The notes below the pieces were generated by a model. It saw nothing but the letters and a program-made list of their open reading frames with translations, searched no databases and had not been told where the DNA came from. Both the position numbers and the translations under genes were made by a program. Shown in pieces: positions 36,746 through 48,590 of a DNA stretch of 64,000 bases. Every line of letters begins with the position of its first letter. Within the stretch, counting starts at the first letter, position 1. Source of the DNA: Hoplostethus atlanticus (taxonomy: Eukaryota > Chordata > Actinopteri > Trachichthyiformes > Trachichthyidae); NCBI GenBank assembly GCA_034670405.1, contig JAXDDX010000114.1, positions 1,442,001 through 1,506,000 on the forward strand. Direction: 5' to 3'.

Positions 36746-39686
36746 GAGTTTCTTCTCTCAGACATACAGAGCAAACAAATTGAAAATGCAACATGAAAGG
36801 CAAAGGTAGGGACAGGCCAATCATGTATCGTTTGCTGCTTTACTATTGCCTTTCATAACACTACATAATTTCGAGGAGTCAACATAGCTAGCTAGCAAGT
36901 AGCAGTAATCCAAAATAAACAGAAAAAAACATCTAATGAGGGATGCAACAGTTCTCCAGTAGTCTTTCAATTAAAAGTTGTAGAGAACTGGGAAGCTTTG
37001 AATGGCTCTAAATCAACTTCCATTTTGCACTTGCCAGGCAGAACTATTGTACATGAAACGAATCACATCGGTAGGGAAACAAGGAAGTGCGGAAATCTGA
37101 TTGGCTGTTGACTGCGAAAAGTTCAGGCGTGGCCAACTTTTGTCGGCCGACAAGCTTGTTGACCGGGTATCACTGGCTGCTCAGCTCCACAGGAAATGAA
37201 TGGACTTCCAGTTAGTTGTTGATGGCGTCGCTTAGTGTAATTCAACGAACAGTATAATTTAATCTAAGGGAGTCAACACAGGAACACAGTGATTCATAGT
37301 CTAGACATACTATCTACCATATTGGTTCCATAATTATTGCAAAAGAGAATGTCCTCCTGCTGACTTCCAGTGAGTTCTCAGGTTTCACTGCAATATTTCC
37401 ATGTCCCCGCGGTCACATTGGTCAGTCGGTGGTGACATCTTAATGGCCCGACTTATGTTTCAGAACGGAAGGCGGCTGTCGCCTTTATGTAAACTCCCCC
37501 AGGTTCCTCACTCCTCAATGGTGCTGCCCACAGAGTCTGCAGCTCACTCTGATATGCTTTGGAGTCAAGCACTGCTTGACGTGGCTACCGGGAAAAGCCA
37601 CATCACAGAAGAGCCAGAAACAGTTTGGCCGTGAGGTTACAGCAGGGCGAGACCAGACCTTTGAGCAAGTCAGGCCTTACACCAAAAGGCCAGGTACCAA
37701 TGCAATGCAAAAGAGTGGTGAAGCTCTGTTACTGTCCTCTGTTACTTTGCTGGCCCACTTTTGAGGCCACATTGACGTCATATCAGAAGAAGCGGAGGAA
37801 CTGGATGACTTCTGAAAGACCTCAAGGAGCAAAGGAAACCGACATGCCTGTGTTGACACACTTCCACAATTCATGACATCAAGGGAGTTATCGGACCCAC
37901 AAACAACCCCTCATATCCTTGTAATTGCCACTAGGAGGCTTACTACCTAACATGGGCCCGTATCACCCACCAATTAGTGAACTTGTAAAAACAATGGTAC
38001 TATGATCAACATGAAACCCTTAAATGGTTGTAAAGGAGTGTGTCCCATTGAAAATGCTTCCACCTGTTCCCAGTGGGCAACAGACACTTGGTTTAGAGAG
38101 GGATTAGTCTTCTAGCTTGTTGGTTTGATTGACAAGAGGTAGCAAACTAAAATTTGAGGTACTGTAAGGTGGCTGGTACCATATCTATAACGCCCATTGC
38201 TGGTGAAATACCCTTGGAAAAGACACTGAACCGCCACCGTCTTCGGGGTACTGCACTGTTGGATATCAATATGTGTACGGCGTATTGTAGTCGAGTCGAG
38301 GTCAAATTTAAATGCAAATAGAAATAGGGTATCTGCTGAAAAAAACAATTTCCTGTAGAGATAAAGATTCTTCAACGATGCTGAACAAGGAATCCTTGAG
38401 GCTCCACCTAAGCAGCTGATTCCTACACACACTGCGTAAAGTGTCAGGTTCGCTCTTCCCATATGCTGTATTAGAGCAGCTGGACTGGAGTCACCAGGCA
38501 TGAATGCAAACATGAACGCCCAATTGAGCGACAAGAGGAGTGACGATTAAATTCATTAGGAAATGTCTCCCTCTAATGCACAGCCATTTGAGATGTAGAA
38601 GCATATAAAAATGTCCTGCAGCTGCACTCCATTCCCAAGAATTAATTTTATTATATAGTCATTCTTCTTCAACTGATTTAAAGCATCTGGCTTCCTGCAT
38701 GTGGGCTCCTCCTAGCTTCTGGCTTTTTTTTACATGCATTTTTTGTGTTTCTCTTTACACCCAGCTCCTCCTATTGGCGAAGGCAAGTGAATGAAGCCGT
38801 GCAGGAGGGCTTTCTGGAAAGGAACGGACCTCCAATTTACTCCACAGAGCAGATTTAAAATGCAGCTTTGAGACCAGCATTGTGCAGAGACACCAGGGAG
38901 GGTTTGGCGGCTTAATCCCAAGTTATTTTCCACTCAGATTTGGACTTCAATTGCATTCCATTAAAGCAGTTCCATGTAAAATGGAATTGGCTGAACTCAA
39001 CTGGAATTGATCCCTTCTCAATCGGATATTATTTCGGGGTATTGAGCTGAATACAGCAGCATCCAATCCCCACCACCACCACCACTCTCCCCCCAATTCA
39101 TCTTGCAAAACAACAACTTTCTTACATTCCCTTGGAGTCTTCGGTGCATGTCGCGGTCCTCCCTAAGGTAAAACTGGCCTAGTTTTGAGTGCCTCCTCAG
39201 CATCCATCTGGTGTACCTGTAAATTGTGTTTGGCTGTTATCTTGTCTGTCAAAGCAGGCCTATCAATTTCAGAGAGCTGTCTCAACATGAGGCATTAACC
39301 CTGGAACACTATTCTGGCATTACCCATTGACAGACAATAGCTGCTAGTAATTTCAACATATCGGATGAATACTGGCAGCGTATATGTTATCTTGTCCCAA
39401 ACCACGTTTAGCAAGGCCACTAAAATAGAAACAATGGGTGAATATGAGTAGCAAATGCATGTAATTGGACAATAAGGGGTTTTGTTTCAGATAAGCTATG
39501 TTTGCAGAACTGTAGACTTGGGAAGTTCATGCAGGGCTCATTTTGCGTGAGAGAATATTTATTTTCTTCATACATAAAACACCATTGAATCACTTCGATC
39601 ATCCTATAGCACCCTGGGTTTTGCTCCAAAGCCTTCACATTCAGCTTTTCCTTTTGCTGTCCAACACAAAACCTTCACATCATGAT
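36746..39686. other. Gene-free unique sequence
   Basis: No gene was recognised. A 140-codon minus-strand frame at 38112-38534 shows no known motif. The segment 38200-38260 vaguely resembles a teleost repeat with AAGACACTGAACC but is too short to call. Confidence 0.45.
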
Positions 39687-39711
39687 TTATGGAGAGTAAA
39701 ATATAGATACA

Positions 39712-39724
39712 CCCCCCCCCCCCC
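39712..39724. repeat. C13 homopolymer
   Basis: Thirteen consecutive C; the length may be uncertain in the assembly. Confidence 0.9.
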
Positions 39725-39774
39725 TCTCTGCGGGAGTGGTAGATTTGTTTTGAAAGTAGTGTTCCTCCTCTGCT

Positions 39775-39995
39775 AGTGCGGGGTATTTTCTTTGAGAAGC
39801 CTCCGGGGGGTAGAGACGCAATTTGCCGCTGTCCGTGGTGCTGAACCGTGCAATCGGTCGCGGTGGATCTGGGAGCGACTGGCGATCACGCAAGGATTCA
39901 TGTTGCCGGTTGTAATCCCAAGGAGGGTGGCGATTAAAGTGGGTGGTGGCCCAATATTCCTGCTCACTGTGCCTATTGAGCGGCGATCGATCCCC
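39775..39995. promoter_or_regulatory. CpG-rich block
   Basis: About twenty CpG dinucleotides in roughly 220 bases (for example GGTCGCGG and GCGGCGATCGATC), in contrast with the CpG-poor surroundings. It lies about 0.6 kb downstream of the candidate minus-strand first exon. Probably part of an unmethylated promoter-associated island, or a GC-rich exon I do not recognise. All strands and frames are fairly open, so no coding call is made. Confidence 0.4.
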
Positions 39996-40001
39996 TTTTA
40001 T

Positions 40002-40079
40002 CACACACACACACACGCACACACACACTTAATGGGTCTACAAGTTTGATACATGTCTGACTGTAACCCACAGGGGACC

Positions 40080-40119
<40 letters not shown>

Positions 40120-40127
40120 CTCTCTCG

Positions 40128-40179
<52 letters not shown>
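40002..40179. repeat. Compound microsatellite (CA)n-(CT)n-(CA)n
   Basis: CA run at 40002-40028, a CT run with a few CG interruptions at 40083-40140, then a pure CA run at 40142-40179. It would lie in the first intron of the candidate minus-strand gene. Confidence 0.95.
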
Positions 40180-40616
40180 AACGCACACACGCGCGCTGCA
40201 TTAATATGCACGGGGCACAACTACACAACCACTGAGCAATCTTGATTTCCCCAACAACCTTTCAGAGATAAAATAAAAACTGCCCGGGATCCTATTCTCT
40301 GCTTAACTTGGACGGACTGCACGGTCAGCCTGTATCTCACTTTCTGTGTGCATACCTGTAAATGATCCGGAGGAGTATGAGCCACCCTCGACACCAAAAT
40401 ACAAATCCAATGCTTGAAAAAAAAAATAGCCGCAAATGTCATCGCTTTGCAAAAGTGAACAGTAATCGGTACATAGTGTGATTCAGAACAACCGGCGTGG
40501 CTGAAGGTGAACCCGCGCGCACAGGGAAGAATAATCAATCGAATCAACTAACAAGTGAAAAATGAATCTCTGATGGGTGCGTGGTATGATTAACAAACTT
40601 AAAGATGATTCCTTAC

Positions 40617-40640
40617 CTTCAGAAACGAACAAGTATCCAT
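40617..40640 (-). CDS. Candidate first coding exon, MDTCSFLK, minus strand
   Basis: On the minus strand, ACAATGG (A at -3, G at +4, a strong Kozak context) opens an 8-codon frame, MDTCSFLK, ending exactly before GTAAGG (40611-40616), a consensus 5' splice donor. The exon therefore ends in phase 0. An in-frame TAG lies six codons upstream of the ATG, which supports this ATG as the real start. Upstream sequence (40641-41090) is long, GC-mixed and rich in AGAG and TTCG runs, compatible with a 5' UTR. A TATA-like motif is found at about 41121. I do not recognise the peptide. If true, the remaining exons lie beyond position 40610 on the minus strand; I found none in this window, so most of 1-40610 would be the first intron. 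ATG plus GTAAGG can arise by chance, so confidence is limited. Confidence 0.35.
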
Positions 40641-41059
40641 TGTGTGCCGCCGACGGCTCTATATATTGTGATTCCCTGTTTTTTTGGGGGGGTTACAGCC
40701 GCTCCCTTCCAATGCATCTATTAATTCCGGGAGAAGGAACTGCAAAACCCAACTACCTCCCCAGCCGCATCGTTTCCCTTCTTCCCTTCTTGACAGTTCG
40801 TGTTTTTTTTTTTACCCAGTAATGCTCTAACCTGTGCTGGGATGCCAAGCCGCGACGAAGACAGTAGTTTTCCTTCAAGTTGTCTTAAAAATAACTACCT
40901 CGGTGGTGTGTGTGTGTGTGTCTGTATCTCTCCAGCAGCACGTATTTCCAGACGCTTTTCTCTTCTCTCCCGGCAGCACAGTCAGTTACTTGTCAGTGCA
41001 AACGTGTCCTTGTAATGTAGTTGCCCAAGACACTCGGTCGAAAAAGAAAGGCGAAAAAA

Positions 41060-41260
41060 ATACATCCAAAGTAAAACGCGAATGTTGTTTATTTATTTAT
41101 CTATTTTTAAATTATTATTATTATTTTATAGTTTTTACCGCTGAGGAGGGTGGGGTGGGTGGAGAGGTGCGACCCCTTGGTGCGAAGTCTCCGTCCGAAA
41201 GACTGCAATGTAGCGGCGGATAACCGCGGATGGCGCGCGCGCGCACACACACACAACGGG
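41060..41260 (-). promoter_or_regulatory. Putative minus-strand core promoter
   Basis: Reading on the minus strand, a GC/CpG-rich stretch (about 41190-41260, with CCGCGG and a GCGC/CA run) precedes ACTATAAAATAA (about 41117-41128), which would place a start site near 41090. A TATAAAG on the plus strand at about 41351 offers a competing plus-strand reading. No transcript evidence is available. Confidence 0.25.
41233..41255. repeat. Alternating GC/CA tract, Z-DNA-prone
   Basis: Six GC dinucleotides followed by about five CA. Alternating purine-pyrimidine runs of this kind favour Z-DNA. Confidence 0.85.
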
Positions 41261-42133
41261 GAAGTATCACACAGCCTCCACCGCTCCAGCCCCCTTCCTC
41301 CTCCTACACCCGTGAGAAGAGGCAGAGACAGGGCAGGTCGGCGAGTAGGTATAAAGGTGCCTTACAGCAAAGAGACACAGCCCTCCTGTAGCTGTTACGT
41401 GATCATGCAGTAAAATGTGGAGCCACTTTGGCCCGGTTGGCAGCAGCGTGTCCTCCGTAGTGGATTAAGGACCGATCACGGATAAGCTCGCGTGTTTAGC
41501 GGGGTTTAAAGTAGCCTGTACAGGTTGTGGGTGTTGGGTTCGTTAGTTCAAAAAACAAAACGGAAGCCATTACTACCTGTTAACACAACTTGTGTTACTT
41601 TTCCGTTATTAACCCGCCCCGCCCCAAAAAAAAAAAAAAAACTGGCGGTTGAATTCTTCCCAGACATTAAAAAATGAGAAGTCACTTCCATCTCCCTTCA
41701 AGGTCCGAGGAAGCCAAATTACCACGATGTCCAATGGCCTTGTCATCCCTTTTGCTTCATAAAATCAAAGTAAAGGGCATACAACCACCCAGAGAAAGTC
41801 AACTTTACTGCCATTTCTCATCCAAGCTAGCTCAGCGTGAGAGGATCGATGGCTAATTTTGAGGAAAGCGAAACCATGAACTGTGGCGGGATGTGTTGTT
41901 TTTAGATGTTTAGATGTACAGGGGGTGATAAACCGAACGACTTGTAGTCTTTACTGGTAACTGTAATACTATTACTGAAATGCGTTAGCAATGAGTTACC
42001 GTATTCCAACACATTAGCTATCATATAGTTATTTATAAAAGTTAATGTTAATTGTGCCTAACCAGTATTCCTAAACGGGGCAAAATTTTGTATTTTCTTG
42101 CATATGCTATTTTAGTCACCAAAATGTATTCAC

Positions 42134-42240
42134 AGGGTTCCTACGGACATGGAAAACCTGGAAAAGTCATGGAATTTAAAAACAAATTGTTGATAGTCTC
42201 TTTTTCAAACAGCAAAATGTTTAATGTCAAGTTTGGCTGC
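42134..42240 (+). mobile_element. Fragment of a hAT-like short DNA transposon
   Basis: CAGGGTTCCTACGGACATGG, then AAAACCTGGAAAAGTCATGG and AATTT, a sequence I recognise as a very common teleost non-autonomous element whose end starts CAGGG as in hAT transposons. The opposite end is not visible, so the copy is partial. Confidence 0.6.
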
Positions 42241-43789
42241 TTGATGATCCGCTAATCTGTTATTATAAGTTATAAAATGTTAGCTGCACTACACCAAGTA
42301 GGCTATCCCAAGATATGTCAATGTTGGTAGTACTGGTACTGAAGAGACCAGACCACTCACAAGAAATGGACTCACAACAAGGAAGTTTCCTGTTTAATCT
42401 AACTCTGGTTAATGGTCAATAGTTGCCCATTCCAATGTCTATTGACTCCATTCACCACAAAGTCAGAGTCAAGACATTGATTTAGCTTTAACAGAGTTTT
42501 TTCCCCTTGAGTGTTCTTGACCGGAAAAGAAAGCGTGGCGCCTGACTTATAGCTGTTGGACTCTATAGGTGGACTGCACGAAGAGGTCTCGGCCTCCCCC
42601 TCGCCTTCCTTTTCTTTGCTTTCCCTCTGAGCCATTATCAATGCAGACGGTAGGAGACAGGGCTGCTATGCCTCTTGCCCATTGTGCCATTGATCTGTGC
42701 TCACATCCTCTTTTCAAATCCACTTAAAGCAACATTCAGAGGGGTAAAATATCTCATTATTTCAATGACTACTTGTGGTATCTTATAATGAAATATATCC
42801 CTATGGGAAATGTTATCATGTCTATTGCTTGGCTTATAGGATGCAGAATGATACAGCTTTTTGCCAGAGAGCAAAAGAGCTGTAAGTCGTACATATCTCT
42901 TGCCAAAATACCACCAAGGCACGAGATTTGATTCAAATGCTGTTGAAATGAAAGTTATAATTACATTATTGGCAACACTGCATCGGATCCTAGAAAATAG
43001 ATGACAAATTCAAGTACTGCAGAACTGTGAACTCCAGAAAACCACAATTCTGAAACTCCACAGGACACTATCATGGGACGTAGGTTGTTTTAGCAAAACA
43101 CATACTGGTGCAAATGCTAATGAAACAGGCTGGTTCTAATTTTACTTCGACACAGAGCTATGGGTGCTGTGGCTCTTTTGCATAGCCCTCGGGCTATAGA
43201 AGACATTATGATAATCATTCCAAACAAGGCTTTTAGCTTTAGTTTAATTACAGTGAAAGCACGGTAAGCATTGGCTCATGAGCTCAATTTCACACAAAAC
43301 TGTGCTGTCCCCATACTGCGTAATGGAATTGGAGACAAGGCGAGTCTGATTTATCTAAAGTGCATTTCACTACAAAACCACCGCGATGAAATTTGCACTG
43401 AGAAACACTGGAGGAATACAAACATCTGCTGTTGAAAAAAAAAAAAAAAAAAGGTAACAGGACATAGAATCAAACAACAAACCAGACAGACAGACAAAAC
43501 ACATTGGGACAGACGTACTCAACAACAACAAACATAACCAAAGCAACAGCAATGACATAAAAACAAGGAGTCATGAAATTGGCAGCGTCGGTAAGTGGGC
43601 GGGTGAGGTGGCAACAATTACATGATTTTGAGCAGGTTCAGTGGGATAAAAAAGGAGGCAGAGTGGACCAGACCAACAGCAGTGAGGGAGGGAGGGGGTG
43701 ACATGCAACCAGGACGCCTGTATTGTTGCACTTTTTTGAGTTGCTCTGGGCAAGTGTGTCAGCTAAGTGCTTAAATTGTTAAGAATTTT
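42241..43789. other. Gene-free unique sequence
   Basis: No gene was recognised. An A run lies at 43435-43452. The stretch near 43685-43715 has GGGGGTGACATGCAAC, like the body of the SINE at 28.6 kb, but is too short to call. Confidence 0.5.
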
Positions 43790-44092
43790 TCCTTTCTTAG
43801 AATTGAAAACAAGAGGCGTCAGGGCTCCTTGACTTTGGAATGACCTGCGTGAGGTGATTAAACTGGCTAAATCTATAAAAGTCTATAAAAACCCACTTTT
43901 ATGGACTTGATTCTAATGAACTTGTATTAATCGACCTTGAGCTCCCTTTTAATGTTGTACTTTAATATTTCTTGCTTTGCTTACTTGGCTAATAATTTTC
44001 TCTTTATGGTTTTTACTTAATACTTTGTAACTGTGTTTTGAAAAGTGCTATACTCAATATACTCAAACATTATTATTATTATTATTTCTTAC
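43790..44092 (+). mobile_element. LINE 3' end, same family as 24.6-25.8 kb
   Basis: Begins with a degraded C-terminal coding piece (around GACTTTGGAATGACCTGCGT, matching the LWNDLP-type block) and continues into a T-rich 3' UTR. It ends ACTGTGTTTTGAAAAGTGCT and then ATT repeats at 44074-44092, nearly the same order as at 25.73-25.80 kb. Strongly 5'-truncated. Confidence 0.75.
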
Positions 44093-46099
44093 AGGGAATG
44101 AACAGTCTGATGTCATGGCCTCAAGACCAGCCTCATGCTGCTCTCCATTCCTATCAAGGGACAGGATAAAGTAGATAAAGCATATCTGATGAAATGAAAG
44201 CGCTTGTGGCAATTGTAAAATGGAAACAGAAATTGAAAACACTTGTCACTGGAAACATCCCCGACTTGCAACTTTATAGCCATCTCTTGGGGAAATGATG
44301 AGAAATATATTGTTCCGATATTTTTGACAGTTGCCACGCACTTGATAAAGAATGTGAAAAGCGTGCACGCAATATCAATACATCAACGATCGCATCTATC
44401 TAGAGTTAACGTCATTTACGTCAACAGAAATCCCTCTTCGCAGTTGCCACAGTTTGTGAAGAGGCAACGGGGAGGGATTTCCCCCGTTGCACCGACTGCA
44501 CGTTTTTGGCCTCCGTGATGTTAAGACAAACTGACAACCTTGCGGTGAAGACGCATGGCCCCGATCATAGGTTGTTCTGTGTGCCATCCGTCAAACGTGA
44601 AGTTGATAGAGTTTGGTTGGTTACTCCGTTTCTATCGATCTGATGTCTACACGTGCTGATTGGCTCTCGGGTCAAACTCTGTCAGCGTCTGTAGCCTGCT
44701 GACAAGCTAACCTCTCTAGGGACGGCGTAACGCCGGATAATCTCCTTGACAACACGGTTATAAAACGAAAACGGACAAAGAACAGATTGAGTTAACGGCA
44801 CGACATCATAATTTTATGGTCCCCCGAGCTAATTCTATTACTCCCGCAATCAATCAGGTGACCTTTCATGACCTGTGTAAAATTTGCTCGAAGTGATTGA
44901 CTTGTTCACTGCAACCATATAAAGAGTCCAATTGTAGGTGCATTAAACACAACACCGCCATGCCATTAGCATGCATGACCGCAAAGACCACGAGTGAAGT
45001 TGGAAAGACACGGTTTAATTGTACTCTGTAATGATTTAGGAGATAACAGCTTCTAATTACAGTGTTTGTTAGCTTGTACTGTCATTTCTCATACTGACCT
45101 TTGAATGTCTCATTCTGTGAGATGCTCATAAAGGATAGCGAGGATTTGTTTTTCTCATTGCAGAATATCTTAGATGGACATCTTAAATGAGCATCACGTA
45201 TACAATCAGGAAACAATTTTAAATCCCTATATATGAAAGTAAAATGTGCCCTCACCAAAGCACATTTTTATGGAATGATCCCTATTCACCTGAGCTGAAG
45301 CAAATGCTGCACATACTGTACATCTTGAGTTTTGCCTTTTTACGTCAAGGTAGGCATTCACTACGATACTTCTACTGTACATGCTCACCATGTGGCTTGC
45401 CTATAATAAATCTCTCATGCACGCTCTTTCATCCATATAGGAGCAATTACTGGAGCCTTTTAGTCAGTGTCACTGACACAAAATGATGAATTAACCAACC
45501 AGATGACAGTCAGTGCCTAAATTAGTCAATCAATCAATATGCCACCCTTGGGAGAAAGAGAGACATCCGTCTTCTCGTGACAGTTGATGTATTTACTGAT
45601 CACTGACCACTTGATGCTCAGGGGACAATGTGTTCATTTGCTGCAGGGAGAGACCCAGTATGGCATGCAAAGGAAAGAATGTGAAGAAAAGGTAAATGTT
45701 TAGTTTAGTGGCGTATGTTCATGCTGAAACCCTATGAGAGGTGCAAGGTATTAGGTGTGAGAGGAATGGTACAATGGAAAGTACAACAGAATCGTTCCTG
45801 TTTCACTCATCTGTAGTCCAACTGGATGAACAATATATATATATGGTTGTACAATATAGTCCCCACATAGTTAAATCAGCCCTGATTTAATTTGCCATTA
45901 TGGAATAAAACAGACTCAATGAGCACTGACATTTCCACTACAGCCTAATGCTGCTACATGTGGGATTTTCAAGATTATACATTAGAATTACTGAAATCTA
46001 CCAGAAAATAGTTCCTTATGAACATGATCAGCACTGTCGTGGTAGCCTGACACAATCTGCTTTCTTTCAGCAACAATGTTCTTTTAAGTCAAGGGAGAA
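44093..46099. other. Gene-free unique sequence
   Basis: No gene was recognised. The segment 44520-44780 is relatively CpG-rich and could be a short DNA transposon, but no ends were found. Confidence 0.45.
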
Positions 46100-47252
46100 A
46101 TTTTAGTACATGCCTTTGTATCATCGAGAATCGATTATTGCAATGTCCTCTTTTCAGGCTTATCTACTGGGCGCACTAAAAAACTACAACTGGTCCAGAA
46201 TGCTGCTGCCAGAATCCTGACCAAAACTAGGACATTTGACCATATAACGCCTATCCTGTCCTCATTACACTGGCTACCAATTCAGGCCAGGTCTGACTTT
46301 TAGGTGCTTTTACTTACATATAAATCATTACATGGGATTGCACCGTCCTACTTATCAGATCTGATCAAACCATATAAACCGCCACGCGCCCTCAGATCTC
46401 AGGACGCTGGCTACCTGTCTATCCCAGCAGTCAAAAAGAAAACTGCAGGTAACAGAGCCTTTTCGTACCGGGCTCCCTATCTCTGGAACAGTCAGAGAGG
46501 CAGGCTCTATCGAAGTCTTTAAGTCAAGGCTAAAAACCCATTTATTCTCTCTGTCATTTGACCAGCCTTGAGGGAGTGGCTCAGTCTCTTCTCAGAGTGA
46601 GGCTAGACCAGTTAGCTCATCCTAGCTCAGGTTCCTGCCGATGGATACTAGCATCCTGCCTACATGTCCTATTCTCCTGGTCTACCTGCTCCTGTCCACT
46701 GACGCTGGTCATGTTTGTCTGTGTGAGCGAGAGTGCGTGTATGGGTGTGTGTGGGTGTGTGGGTGTGTCTCCAGGCTGCAGCTCGGCAGAGTTGGCGTCT
46801 GCCTGGTCCCCCACTAGGACGATGCTGACTAAGCGGGCGTTTGCGTTCTCCTATCTGGGCAGTGTTGGCGCCTGCATGGTCCCCTAGTCCTATGATGACA
46901 CTGACTGAGCTGCCGTTTGCTGTGATGCCGCCCCATCGGATCTGGATATCCCACCATAATAAACTTTTATGCATTGTGTATACGCTGCCTGCCCAAACTC
47001 GGCATCTATTGCACGCCCAACCGTCCTGGTAGGGGGATCCCTCTCTGAGTAGCCCCTCCAGAGGTTTCTTCCAATGTTTCCTTAAAAGGTTATTTTTTGT
47101 GGGAGTTTTTCCTTGTCCTCTGTTGAGGGTCTAAGGCTGGGGGATGTCTTGTACTAACCGTTTACTGTTTCACATGTTGGGCACTGTGAAGCCCTTAGAG
47201 ACTGTAATGGTGATTAAGGGCTATACAAATAAATGGGATTTGATTTGATTTG
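46100..47252 (+). mobile_element. LINE (Jockey group), C-terminal ORF2 plus 3' UTR
   Basis: Starting near 46100 the translation matches the C-terminal part of fish LINE reverse transcriptases: SRIDYCNVLFSGL, LQLVQNAAARILTKTRTFDH, ITPILSSLHWLPIQARSDF, then after one stop codon (46301-46303) LLLTYKSLHGIAPSYLSDLI and RAFSYRAPYLWNS to a stop near 46520. A long 3' UTR follows, including CCTGGTAGGGGGATCC and CTTAGAGACTGTAATGG, ending AAATAAATGG and TGATT repeats at about 47240-47252. Only one stop interrupts the recognisable frame, so this copy is less decayed than the one at 24.6 kb. It is 5'-truncated, without endonuclease or the catalytic YADD motif. Its 3' UTR is shared with the minus-strand copy at 14974-15290. 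Confidence 0.9.
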
Positions 47253-48379
47253 ACAATCTGTGAGTTGTGATAGCATGTTGCAGTCCCTGGCTGGGAGTGC
47301 TGTCCAAACTATATTTATATGTGTCTCCTATAGTCTTCCTCACTGCCATTTGCTTGTGTCAAGGTTGAATGCAGAACCCACTTACTGAGTTTCAAGCCTA
47401 CTCGATCAATAAACCCCCTTAACCACCGTCAGTAACCTGATGTACATGCCGCCCGTCTAGGAGATTTCTGTAGGGGTCCATGGCTGTACTGTTACTGTGA
47501 TATTGAAGAACCTCTCTTTCTGCTCCTTGATTCCTCTAACTCGGACTGACTTAAAGTTCATTCCACGATAGGGCAATGTGGATCTTCAAATTTATTCCAG
47601 TCTCTGAGGAGCCTTTTACCCAGAGCCAGGTCAGGACTCTCAAGCTCTGCCCTGACACTTGTTCTCATGAAGGTGTTGCATGCCGTGTACTGGGTTGTCT
47701 CAGCATTGAGTAGCAATGTAGCAGCATTCCTCATTCCCCATTGTGTTTGGTAGATATTAGTGGCAATTTAAAAATAAGCATTTGAACATCGACATCCGAA
47801 CTTTCTCATATCACCATTGACAGTATCAGAAACTGGGGGTATTTTAATAACCAACAACACTGTGGATATTGCGATACTATTATCTATCAGGGAAAAGTAA
47901 TGTCATGTGATTCAAATTTCCCACTGGTGCCAACCCATTTATCTGGCACACGTTCAGAGCTGAAGTAGAACAAGTCTACAGCCATAATAGTATTGAAATA
48001 TAAACATTTGGCTGCATAACCATTACAAATGTTTCACATCCATTATTAGTGCACAACAGCAATAATATTTCAAAAGGACGGCATAGTAAACAATTATTGC
48101 AGGCAAGGGTTCACTGTAACACAGTCGTTCTGACACAGACCAGCATCCTAATCATTGAGCAATAAACTTAGACAGCTGGCTTGGCACTCTTTTTAATCAC
48201 AACTATGCAATGATTATGACTTACATTTGGACACATAACTTCAAGAGGTCAAATTAAGGTTAAAAAAATGGAACATTAAAATTGAGTTTACAGCTGCTTG
48301 TGTTTTCCCACTTCAGCTGAAATGGAAGTGGTGAGGCAGAACCACATTACACAGATTGTGAGTGCTGATTGGTCAAATC
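47253..48379. other. Gene-free unique sequence
   Basis: Nothing recognised. Confidence 0.5.
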
Positions 48380-48590
48380 TTAAAGCCCCACTATGCAATT
48401 TATGAATGTCTGCAGCCACAATTGGCAGCAAGTAGTAACGGTTAGAAATTTTGAAGGCATCAATATCCAGCAATCATGTTACATGACATCAATTGTGCAC
48501 AGCATGCTCATGTTTACCAAATACCAGCCGGTCTGTGATCATTTCATACCAAAGGAGAGCAAAGGGACAACATAGGCAAAAGATCTAACG
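48380..48590 (+). repeat. TTAA-adjacent dispersed repeat, copy B
   Basis: TTAAAGCCCCACTATGCAAT at the left edge matches the TTAA + AG..GCACTATG ends at 6252 and 34394. The interior shares GCTCATGTTTACCAAA-like, CCGGTCTGTGATCATTTC and GGCAAAAGATCTAACG with copy A at 20251-20366. No right-hand inverted end is visible. Confidence 0.65.

Noticed and set aside
38112-38534. 140-codon minus-strand open frame
   Set aside because: No recognisable domain, signal or splice context; likely a chance frame.
39687-40028. 113-codon minus-strand frame, and a different frame that would follow the candidate first exon in phase
   Set aside because: Several frames on both strands are open here because the block is CpG-rich; the start lies in a CA repeat, there is no good splice acceptor (the sequence before it is a GT repeat) and no protein family is recognised.
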